Assembly (NCBI GenBank): GCA_039984715.1
Contig: JBDWUA010000019.1
Span: forward strand, 44,250-108,249
Direction of reading: 5' to 3'
Source: JABSSA01 sp039984715
Lineage (GTDB): Bacteria > Pseudomonadota > Alphaproteobacteria > Rhodobacterales > Rhodobacteraceae
DNA: 64,000 nucleotides
Below the pieces are notes generated by a model. The model had not been told where the DNA came from, did not search any database, and saw nothing but the letters and a program-made list of their open reading frames with translations. Position numbers and translations under genes: made by a program. Below are positions 1-6,821 of the stretch, one piece after another. Each line of letters starts with the position of its first letter. The stretch's first letter is position 1.

Positions 1-609
1 AAAGAGCGCCCGGCTACCGCCTGCGATAAATACGATGATTGCAACTGCGGACAGATAAAAGAAAAAGAGTGTGCGGTCGCGCTGATCACCCGATGCAAAA
101 ATAAAATACCCCGCTGTTGCAACTATTATCAGCACCACAACGCCTACTCCGTGCCGGATAAGCCGTTCTGCAAAACCAGCGATTAGGGACCGATCTTTGG
201 CTTCAACAACAGCGAGGCGGCTTAGCTTTTGCTTTACGATGGCTGAGGCAAACAAACCTGCACCTATGCACAGCAGGAAGGTCACCAAAAATGCACCGAA
301 TGCAGCACCATCGCGCCCCTTATTTATGCGTTCCCACCATTTGGCGGGCAGTCCTGGAAGTTGGTCGTAAGCCCCCAAAAGGGTACCGGCGCGCGCGCGG
401 ACTTTCGTAAACCCTACCTGGATTTCATAAGCCATCTCCGCTGGATTAAAAGCGGGTTCAGGAGGCGTTTCGGGTTCTTTCAGCCGTTCAATCAGTAGGG
501 CGCGGACTTCTTTGTCAGACAATCCCAAAATGTCGTCAGCGGCCATAACTGGGGGTGTGCTGACGCAAAACCACAGCGCCAAGATCAGAAGGAACGGTAG
601 TGTTTTCAT
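1..609 (-). CDS. Probable mechanosensitive-channel-like membrane protein (N-terminal part, runs off the window)
   Basis: The reading frame opens with ATG at 609, five bases after a GAGGG ribosome-binding site, and stays open to base 1, so only about 203 N-terminal residues are seen. The start is a signal peptide (MKTLPFLLILALWFCVSTPP...MAA). A soluble stretch with a charged helix (DKEVRALLIERLKEPE) follows, then hydrophobic segments near residues 105-125, 150-172 and 185-200. A signal peptide, a periplasmic helical domain and then several membrane spans fit the large MscS-type channels of alphaproteobacteria. The diagnostic MscS core lies outside the window, so the family call is an inference. 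It could be another polytopic membrane protein. Confidence 0.45.
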   Translation of the reverse strand, partial: MKTLPFLLILALWFCVSTPPVMAADDILGLSDKEVRALLIERLKEPETPPEPAFNPAEMAYEIQVGFTKVRARAGTLLGAYDQLPGLPAKWWERINKGRDGAAFGAFLVTFLLCIGAGLFASAIVKQKLSRLAVVEAKDRSLIAGFAERLIRHGVGVVVLIIVATAGYFIFASGDQRDRTLFFFYLSAVAIIVFIAGGSRALF

Positions 610-847
610 GAAGCCCTCAATGCTCTGTCGGAATCGTAAATTAATATGCTAGTGGATTCTTGGAGCATCAAACACCCCGCCCCCCTTAAAACATGGCTTG
701 AGTGTGAGGTTCAGAGATGGTCGCGGAAATTCGGACCAGTTGTCTAAGCCCGACGTTTGCCAAAATCGCTTGTCCTTTGAATTTGCACCTGTGGCGAATG
801 GCAGCAATGCGGGTTGCACCACGGCAGCCGAGCAAAGTGCTGAGAGC

Positions 848-1018
848 CCGGTATCGGCCGTGATTTCAGGGTCAGTTTTGCACGTTTCCCGAAAGCTGAC
901 TTTGGCTGCGATGCAGAAAAACGGTAAAGTGGGCTCTTTGGGGTCATTCGCTGCACCTTGCACGAAGGGGTGCTTGTTGAGTTGGTCCAACTGTGACGCT
1001 TGGGTCAGGTTCGTGTGG
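848..1018. repeat. Left arm of a 171-bp inverted repeat
   Basis: The reverse complement of this stretch matches 3125-3295 over its full 171 bases. By eye identity is about 90 percent, with one single-base gap compensated elsewhere. Runs such as CTGACCCAAGCGTCACAGTT and CCGTTTTTCTGCATCGCAGC are identical. The two arms enclose the SGNH hydrolase gene and the APH(6)-type kinase gene. No transposase is encoded between them. The arms may be copies of a dispersed intergenic repeat or the ends of a decayed non-autonomous element. Confidence 0.8.
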
Positions 1019-1163
1019 GGTCGTCCTGATAGCCACACAACACCAGTGCGCGGTCTATGGCGTCCAGATCGGCTTTGAGGTCATCCGCAGCCTTAAGCGC
1101 AACCTTGTACTGTCCCGCTATCTCGCCGCGCTTTTTGATCAGTCCGTGTATCGTGTGTTCCAT
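1005..1163 (-). pseudogene. Small coiled-coil protein remnant, C-terminus cut at the repeat boundary
   Basis: A 52-codon frame opens with ATG at 1163 (MEHTIHGLIKKRGEIAGQYK...). It is rich in Lys, Ala, Asp and Leu with heptad-like spacing, consistent with a coiled coil. From my knowledge of the group, short proteins that start this way (HTIxGLIKKRxEIAGQ) often lie beside site-specific recombinase genes in roseobacter mobile regions. That recollection cannot be checked here. The last codons and the stop fall inside the inverted repeat arm that begins near 1018, so the C-terminus was probably replaced when the repeat inserted. No clear ribosome-binding site was seen. Confidence 0.4.
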
Positions 1164-1279
1164 GCCGAATTTGGTTTCACAGGGCCTTGGTTATAAGGTA
1201 GATTGTTGGTGCGCTTGATACATAAGGCCGGCAAAGAGCCCAGAGCGTCGGATAGAGCCGCATACCGAAACGTCTGCTA

Positions 1280-1891
1280 TCAGATTTTCCCAAGTGTCTG
1301 AAGAATTGCATCGACAATCTTTTGGCCGCCTTGCGACGACGGCTCTATTGGGGACATTTCGGAGAAGTCTTGCTCGTCTTTGCATGCCAGGTCTAATCGG
1401 ATCACTGATATTCCACGTGTCTCCGCAAGGCGGATGATCAGGGCATTGAAAGCGCCGATAGCAGCTGGTGCGTGTTCCCTCATTTCCGGCTCCGCGAAGG
1501 GGATGGCCGTGTAAACTGTGCAGGCGTTGACCGGGAGGCCTCGTGCCGAAACTGTGTCCAGCATCCAACCATACGCGATTTCAAAATCCGCGAGTGGTGA
1601 TGCGATAAGCTCCGTCAGACTTGCGCCTTGTGCAACTTGTGCAAGCAGGTGGCGGAATTTCATGAGATCATTGCCGCCGACGCTAACGACGATTTCCGTC
1701 GCGTGCGTCGGCACTCTTTCTAACTGGTTTGGGATATCTTCAATACAGTCACCGTCTACGGCGACTTTAAATGCAGACCAGTCTTTTGGAACCGACCGCC
1801 GTAGCTGTTCGATGACGCCAGGTTCGCCCGGAATGTACTCATCATTATCGAAGATAGAGTCACCCATCAGACAAATATGCTTCTCAGACAT
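1280..1891 (-). CDS. SGNH/GDSL-family hydrolase
   Basis: A 203-residue protein with the block I motif GDS at residues 10-12 (nucleophile Ser12) directly at the N-terminus and block III GGND at 72-75 (oxyanion Asn74). It has no signal peptide, so it is probably cytoplasmic. Family members hydrolyse esters of lipids, acyl groups or carbohydrates; the substrate is not predictable. The usual C-terminal DxxHP box that supplies the catalytic His is here PIEPSSQGG (181-189), with Glu183 where His is expected. It may therefore be a variant or weakly active enzyme. The gene is monocistronic between the arms of the inverted repeat. The alternative is a non-catalytic SGNH-fold protein. Confidence 0.8.
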   Translation of the reverse strand: MSEKHICLMGDSIFDNDEYIPGEPGVIEQLRRSVPKDWSAFKVAVDGDCIEDIPNQLERVPTHATEIVVSVGGNDLMKFRHLLAQVAQGASLTELIASPLADFEIAYGWMLDTVSARGLPVNACTVYTAIPFAEPEMREHAPAAIGAFNALIIRLAETRGISVIRLDLACKDEQDFSEMSPIEPSSQGGQKIVDAILQTLGKI

Positions 1892-1993
1892 CGATATGTT
1901 CTTTCATGAAAAACGGCACCGCAGATCATTATCTGATCGTACGGCAAATTCAACTACCCCCCGAAAACGGTCATTAACTTAGATTTCGGCGAT

Positions 1994-2022
1994 GGCAGTT
2001 TTGTCCGCGCTGCCGACCTTGG
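1994..2022. repeat. Short imperfect direct repeat, copy 1
   Basis: These 29 bases (GGCAG....GTCCGCG.TGCCGACCTTGG) match 2972-3000 at 24 of 29 positions in the same orientation. The APH(6)-type kinase gene lies between the copies, just downstream and upstream of its ends. The motif is probably part of a dispersed intergenic sequence of this genome. Confidence 0.6.
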
Positions 2023-2076
2023 CCGTTGTGAAGACCTGTTTCTCACGTGCTGCATCACCGCAAGTTCGCTGTGAGC

Positions 2077-2880
2077 CTATTGGTTAAGCATACCCAATGC
2101 GCGTTCAGCGTTCTCGAGTGGTATCGCCGCTAGAGGGTTATCGTTTTTAACGTGCCAAGATGCGCTCAGGCCTGCGAAGGCCATGACCCATTGAAGCAAA
2201 CGTCGCTTCTCTAGGCAAGCCGCCTCAGCAACTATCTGGACCCGCTTCTCAAAGTTCTGAAGCGCCGTCGGCTTTTCAGGTCCGATGCAGTCTGGGTTGT
2301 TAAAGATGTTAGCGAAGTCAAAGGTGCGTTCTCCTTTCAGTCCCTTCGGATCGATCGCCAACCAACACTTGGTGCCAAAATCTAAGACGTTGCCATGGTG
2401 AAGGTCGCCGTGAAGAACGGTGACCTCTTGAGGTGCCGCTAGAAGCTCGACGACGGTCTTATGACATTTGGTGAAAACCCCGCCGTGTTGCGAACTGGCA
2501 ATAGATAGATCATCGAAACGATCAGCAATATTTGGAAGGCCATCTGGAACAGGAGCGCGTTGCGCATGTAGCTTCGCTGCGACGTCACAAAGAATACGAC
2601 ATGCGTCTTCGTCATGCCCCGATGGTGCCATTGAGATCAAAGATCTTTGACCCATGGCACGTTCAATGAGAACGACGTTGCTTTCATAGCGGAGAACCTT
2701 CACCGCTCCGACTTCGTTCCACCAATGTAACACTGCACCAGAGTGTTTTTCATCTTCGTTTACCCGTTTGAGAATGGCAGCTATATTGCCATACTTAACG
2801 GGCTGTAGATACGAGTAAGGCGTTTCAATCGGTTCGCCGTCGAGCGTTAAGCCCCAAGGCCCAAGATAGTCTTCAAACAT
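2077..2880 (-). CDS. APH(6)/hydroxyurea-type phosphotransferase (aminoglycoside kinase family)
   Basis: A 267-residue protein with the phosphotransferase catalytic loop HGDLHHGN at 157-164 (base Asp159) and the metal-binding segment AIDPKGLKGE with Asp177, followed by FDFANIFNNPD. This pattern is that of the APH_6_hur family, which includes streptomycin 6-kinase (StrB/AphD) and hydroxyurea kinase. It would act in the cytoplasm, moving phosphate from ATP to a hydroxyl group. The frame is open upstream to 3108, but that part overlaps the direct repeat at 2972-3000 and lacks family similarity, so the Met at 2880 (MFEDYLGPWGL) is taken as the start. The SD there is weak. Many chromosomal members confer no known resistance, so the substrate is open. 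Confidence 0.8.
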   Translation of the reverse strand: MFEDYLGPWGLTLDGEPIETPYSYLQPVKYGNIAAILKRVNEDEKHSGAVLHWWNEVGAVKVLRYESNVVLIERAMGQRSLISMAPSGHDEDACRILCDVAAKLHAQRAPVPDGLPNIADRFDDLSIASSQHGGVFTKCHKTVVELLAAPQEVTVLHGDLHHGNVLDFGTKCWLAIDPKGLKGERTFDFANIFNNPDCIGPEKPTALQNFEKRVQIVAEAACLEKRRLLQWVMAFAGLSASWHVKNDNPLAAIPLENAERALGMLNQ

Positions 2881-2971
2881 GCTCTGCTGTTTCCGGATCG
2901 ATTGACAGGAAAACCAACAAACCACACCGCCGTAAGTCGGTAAACCTGACATTTTCTTGGGCCTGTGGAAC

Positions 2972-3000
2972 GGCAGCAAAGTCCGCGTTGCCGACCTTGG
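2972..3000. repeat. Short imperfect direct repeat, copy 2
   Basis: Partner of 1994-2022 (24 of 29 identical bases, same orientation). It lies about 90 bases upstream of the kinase start. Confidence 0.6.
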
Positions 3001-3124
3001 AATAGTTCGCAGCGAAGGTCTAGTTTGGGTCAGATGTGCTTGACGTGGTTCGTTGATAGGATTCAGAAAAACGGCTGGATCGAGCCAAGAGTGCGCGACG
3101 TTCCACAACAGCCTTGTTGAACGT

Positions 3125-3295
3125 CACACGAACCTGACCCAAGCGTCACAGTTGGACCGAACTCAACAAATAGCCCTTGGTGCGGATTGCAGCGAATGAC
3201 CGCAAAGAGCCCAATTTACCGTTTTTCTGCATCGCAGCCAAAGCCGGCTTTCGGGAAACGTGCAAAACTGACCCTGAAATTACGGCCCAAACCGG
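3125..3295. repeat. Right arm of the 171-bp inverted repeat
   Basis: Partner of 848-1018 in inverted orientation. The arm begins at CACACGAACCTGACCC and ends near ACGGCCCAAACCGG. Differences cluster in one short patch (around 3159-3190). Elsewhere the arms are nearly identical, which suggests a recent duplication or one maintained by gene conversion. Confidence 0.8.
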
Positions 3296-3471
3296 ACATT
3301 GGTGGATGAGATCATAGCCGCAGCGCAGCTTCGAAAAAGCGGGCGCCGGGGCCGATAGGGTTCATTACGTTAAGACTGCTCGAACCTACGCAGATCGGCG
3401 GTTGCGTCCAATTACGACTATTCACCCGCTTCATCGACGAAGTCACAGCGCCCGGGAATGCGTGTGATTAC

Positions 3472-4095
3472 CTAGTCCACAATCTTATGCGCGCTTTTCT
3501 GGCGCTTGAAGGCGGCGACACAACCTAGGCCAGCCAGAAGCAAAAGCCCCGTTGCAGGTAAAGGAACGGCAGGTACTGGCGTAACTGACAAAGTCGTTGA
3601 TGTCGGAAACCCTGCCGTTACCGGCTGCAAAAAGGAACTGTCAAACACGAGTGTGATACTAGGCAAGGTCGCGATTGGGCTGATACCAACAAAAAAGTCT
3701 GATTCATTATGTGCAACACTCACTCCCTGAGAAAGCCCAAAAAAATTCAACCGGTCAAGCGCAGAGCTATAGCTGTATCCAAGCCCACCAGCAGGAGTGA
3801 ATGATAGAGAATTAATTGTCAGACCGTCCGTTGTCGGATCAATATTGCCTGCTGTCAGGATAGCATCTACCCGAACATCAAATGACACCGCACCAAGCTG
3901 TCCACCCGAAAAGTTGACCGAAATATCCAACACAGACGCATACGACGACGTTGCGAAGCCACTTAAGACGAAGGCTAATAACATGCGTCTTACAAGAGTT
4001 GTTCCGACAGATGTCAGAAGTGCAATTATCGCGCGACCACCCGACAAGCTCAAATTAATTCTAGCGAAAGTACCTGTTCCAAAACCAAATTTCAT
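3472..4095 (-). CDS. VPLPA-CTERM (PEP-CTERM-like) sorted extracellular protein
   Basis: A 207-residue secreted protein. ATG at 4095 is preceded by a perfect AGGAGG eight bases upstream, which decides for this start over the internal Met38. An unusually long, basic N-region leads to the hydrophobic core MLLAFVLSGFATSSYA (38-53). The middle part is a Gly/Ser/Thr-rich beta-type domain of unknown function. The C-terminus has the three-part sorting signal: the VPLPA motif (residues 177-181), a transmembrane stretch (TGLLLLAGLGCVAAF), then a basic tail (KRQK). Proteins with this tail are processed by an exosortase and sent to the surface or exopolysaccharide. The exosortase gene is not in this window. 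Confidence 0.85.
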   Translation of the reverse strand: MKFGFGTGTFARINLSLSGGRAIIALLTSVGTTLVRRMLLAFVLSGFATSSYASVLDISVNFSGGQLGAVSFDVRVDAILTAGNIDPTTDGLTINSLSFTPAGGLGYSYSSALDRLNFFGLSQGVSVAHNESDFFVGISPIATLPSITLVFDSSFLQPVTAGFPTSTTLSVTPVPAVPLPATGLLLLAGLGCVAAFKRQKSAHKIVD

Positions 4096-4296
4096 AGACC
4101 TGGCCTCCTAATAACTGTTCAAGTTCGTTAATGACGACGAGTGAATAGATTAGAGGAAGCGCGGGTGCGTGACATGAGTACATATACTCAATTTTCGAAG
4201 TTTTTGTTACGTCATGACGTAGGAGAGCGCAGCCTATAGTCGCTTCCTCCTAAATGGAGTGAACGCAAATACCTCAGGCATTGGGCAGCTTCCTGA

Positions 4297-4812
4297 ATAC
4301 CAGACCCTAAGTTTGCCCTAAGGCTTGCCGATGACAGCCAAGGTCGGCTAAGCGGGACAAGTCGGGCCTCGAAAGTTCTTTCCTCGCTGGCGCAGCATTG
4401 CCTCAAAGGCACGGCAGATTGTGAGGATGAACTTAGAGAGTATTTAGTCAATGAGTTTGGTTTCATTTTTGAGGATGAAGCAACCATGCTTTCCGGAGTT
4501 GATCCAGCCCATCTAGATGAGCTAACCGCAAAAACTCAGGCCGTACGCAACAAGAATGAGAGAAATGACACGACTGAGGAAATACTATGTCGTAACGCGG
4601 CGACAATGGTTCTGCGTGTTTACCAACGCCGCAAATCGGATAATGAGCGTAGCGTGGGCAACCCTTATGGCTTCAAGACTTGGTGGCTAACTCAGCAGAC
4701 AAGGGTTCACTCGGCAACTGGACACATCGTTGCCAAAGAAGGTTCTCGTTACATGATGAGACCAGAGTTTTTTCTTCATTTCCTGGCAGCTTCACTCACG
4801 GCCCTTAGCTGA
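4297..4812 (+). pseudogene. Unrecognised gene remnant with a conserved-looking C-terminal block
   Basis: The frame is open from 4297 to the stop at 4810-4812 and reads like real protein (about 171 residues, for example CEDELREYLVNEFGF and YGFKTWWLTQQTRVHSATGH). No start codon lies near the 5' end; the first Met is at 4486, which would leave 108 residues behind a weak GAGG. A compatible segment in another frame just upstream (4258-4290) suggests a frameshift. The end at FLAASLTALS looks abrupt. I recognise the block GFKTWW...HIVAKEGSRYMMRPEF as family-like but cannot name the family. Probably a degraded gene from the same accessory region. Confidence 0.5.
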
Positions 4813-5044
4813 CGTTCGACCTTTGCAGCATCTAACTAACCCTCTTCCCGAAAGCTGCCATTCGTGCAGCCCGCAGCATTTCGGACTGATCGGATGTCAG
4901 CTATGCGGGACTTATCCGACATTGGTGTTTGGACATACTGCTGACGCAATATTTCCGGCAACCCTTTCCCGCGGTACCGTGAAGGTCGCCAAACCAGTCA
5001 TTGCGATAAACTCAAGACCTTCCAAAGAGAAGCAATCGCGCCGT

Positions 5045-5494
5045 TCATTTGTCCTCACTGCCTTCAAAAACGTCTGGCAACACCCGCGACAAGACCCCAA
5101 TCAAAAAAGCTGTGCTAATCCCGAAGGTGAGCAAGCCCGTGATCGCGCAGAAAGTGGCAACGATGCGCGCGTCTGGCCCCAACACGATGTCACCGTATCC
5201 AAGCGTGGTATAGGTCACTGTCGCGAAGTAAAAGCTTGTCACTAGGTCAGGTAAATCCGTGATCCACGAAAAGACCAATGACCATGTCCAAACCTGCAGT
5301 GTATGGGCTAAAACGAGCACGAAAATACTAAATGAGAGCAAGGCCACAATCCGCAAACGCGACCAACTTCCTACCTCAAATAGTCCTGCAACCTTTGAAA
5401 AATGTGGGATGCTAAGTGCGATTGCACCAACATGTACCAACGCGCTGAACGTCAGTAGTCCTGTTCCGAGAAGTATTTGTTGGATGGCACCCAT
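5045..5494 (-). CDS. Small two-transmembrane-type potassium channel (Ion_trans_2 pore)
   Basis: A 149-residue membrane protein with the K+ selectivity filter TTLGYGD at 96-102, within a pore loop (82-105) that sits between hydrophobic segments at about 50-70 and 110-136. An additional hydrophobic segment lies at 8-30. There is no cytoplasmic RCK or nucleotide-binding domain after the last helix, only a short acidic tail (DVFEGSEDK). It would form a tetrameric K+ pore in the inner membrane, perhaps ungated by ligand. The gene is divergent from the RND efflux genes, with a 75-bp spacer. Confidence 0.85.
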   Translation of the reverse strand: MGAIQQILLGTGLLTFSALVHVGAIALSIPHFSKVAGLFEVGSWSRLRIVALLSFSIFVLVLAHTLQVWTWSLVFSWITDLPDLVTSFYFATVTYTTLGYGDIVLGPDARIVATFCAITGLLTFGISTAFLIGVLSRVLPDVFEGSEDK

Positions 5495-5569
5495 AGCGCG
5501 TTCTTTGGTTTGTGTCTAAGACTTGATCTATAGAGATAGAGACACAGACGACATCCAGGAGCAAATGTT

Positions 5570-6817
5570 ATGGCGCAAAACAGAGTTTTCCGGATCTTGG
5601 GTTTGATCGGTGTATTGGTGAGCACCGACGCTGTTGCCCAAGAGGCAACACCACGCCCGGCTAAAGTGGCGACTGTGACAGCTTCAGATGCCGTTATTTC
5701 GCGCAAATACCCAGCTGTCGTCCTGCCATCTCAAGAGATTGAACTGTCCTTCAAGGTCTCTGGGCAAATCATTGATTTGCCCATTCGGGCGGCATCAAAT
5801 GTCAGCGCGGGCGATACAATCGCTCAGATCGACACACGAGACTTTGAGAACCAGATATCCCAGCTTCAAAGCAGTCGAGATCAGGCAACTGCGCAACTAG
5901 AGGCTTTGCAAGCAGGTGCACGGCCAGAAGAGATATCTGCGCTGGAAGCAGCAGTTGCATCTGCTCAGGCGCAAGTCGAGCAGACTGCGGACGCATTGAC
6001 CAGGGCTGAAACACTGCTGGAACGCGGCGTGGCGACGCGGGCTCAGGTTGAGGGCGCGCAGGCAGAGGCGCGGGTTGCACAGGCGAATTTGCGTGCGCAA
6101 CAGGAGCAGTTGCGGATTGGTGAAATCGGCGGACGGCCTGAAGAGATTGCAGGTGCAGAGGCCGCTTTGCGCGGCATTGACGCCCAAATCAAAGTGGCCC
6201 GGGATAACCTGTCAGACGCCACGCTGACCGCCCCTTTTGATGGCATCATTGCGCGCCGGGATATTGAAAATTTCGCAAACGTCACTGCGGGGCAAAGCAT
6301 CGCCTTGCTTCAGCGGTTAGAAGTTGTGCATCTGGCCTTTGACATTCCCAGCCTTGATGTGACCGAGCTGACCCGAAACGGGCCTGACAGCATCACCAAC
6401 ATTGCCACCTTCAATTCTCTACGTGGTCAGGAATTTGAGACTGAACTGGTCGAATTTTCCGTTCAAGCCGACAGTGCAACGCAAACTTATCGAGGCCGCG
6501 TATCTGTGACTGTGCCCGAGGGTGCAGTGATCCTGCCCGGCATGGTGGCGAATGTGATTTCATCGACCCAAGGGTCTGCCGCACAAGTCAGCGCGCCCCT
6601 GTCTGCCATTGCGGCCGGACCGGATGGGTCGCCCTTTGTCTGGTTGGTCGCCGCAGATGGCAAAGTCTCTGCGCAAGAGGTCTCCTTGGGGGAAGCGGCA
6701 GGCGGCAGCGTAGTGATCAGTGAAGGCCTCGCAGGTGGCGAAACAATCGTTTCGGCAGGCGTCAGCGAGATCATTGATGGAATGACCATCCGCCCGATCA
6801 CACGCGTGGGGAACTGA
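5570..6817 (+). CDS. RND efflux pump periplasmic adaptor (membrane fusion protein)
   Basis: A 415-residue secreted protein. ATG at 5570 follows AGGAG by eight bases. A signal peptide (cleavage probable after DAVA at about 23) precedes the first lipoyl half (KVATVTASDAVISRKYPAVV), with FKVSGQI near residue 60. A long alanine/glutamine-rich alpha-helical hairpin spans about 90-195 and contains repeated GARPEEI/GGRPEEI motifs. The second lipoyl half (ATLTAPFDGIIARRDIENFANV) and the beta-barrel and membrane-proximal domains follow. It bridges the pump at 6822 to an outer-membrane channel, which is not encoded here. A small palindrome (TCTAT-AGAG-ATAGA, 5527-5540) lies in the upstream spacer and could be an operator, but no regulator gene adjoins. 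Confidence 0.9.
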   Translation: MAQNRVFRILGLIGVLVSTDAVAQEATPRPAKVATVTASDAVISRKYPAVVLPSQEIELSFKVSGQIIDLPIRAASNVSAGDTIAQIDTRDFENQISQLQSSRDQATAQLEALQAGARPEEISALEAAVASAQAQVEQTADALTRAETLLERGVATRAQVEGAQAEARVAQANLRAQQEQLRIGEIGGRPEEIAGAEAALRGIDAQIKVARDNLSDATLTAPFDGIIARRDIENFANVTAGQSIALLQRLEVVHLAFDIPSLDVTELTRNGPDSITNIATFNSLRGQEFETELVEFSVQADSATQTYRGRVSVTVPEGAVILPGMVANVISSTQGSAAQVSAPLSAIAAGPDGSPFVWLVAADGKVSAQEVSLGEAAGGSVVISEGLAGGETIVSAGVSEIIDGMTIRPITRVGN

Positions 6818-6821
6818 TCCG

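Larger units (their letters stand above)
2881..3471. other. Intergenic stretch of repeats, no gene
   Basis: This 590-bp stretch holds direct repeat copy 2 (2972-3000) and the right inverted repeat arm (3125-3295). The open frame that extends the kinase gene upstream has no protein-like composition. Nothing further was recognised between 3296 and 3471. Confidence 0.6.

Noticed and set aside
2881..3108. Upstream extension of the kinase gene to 3108
   Set aside because: The extra 76 residues run through a repeated non-coding motif and have no family similarity; the Met at 2880 gives the usual start of the family.
848..3295. Complete insertion sequence between the inverted repeats
   Set aside because: No transposase, DDE motif or target-site duplication could be seen; reported only as a repeat pair.
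4823..5245. 140-codon plus-strand frame beside the K+ channel gene
   Set aside because: It overlaps the K+ channel gene antisense and reads as noise; the minus-strand channel has a clear TLGYGD filter.
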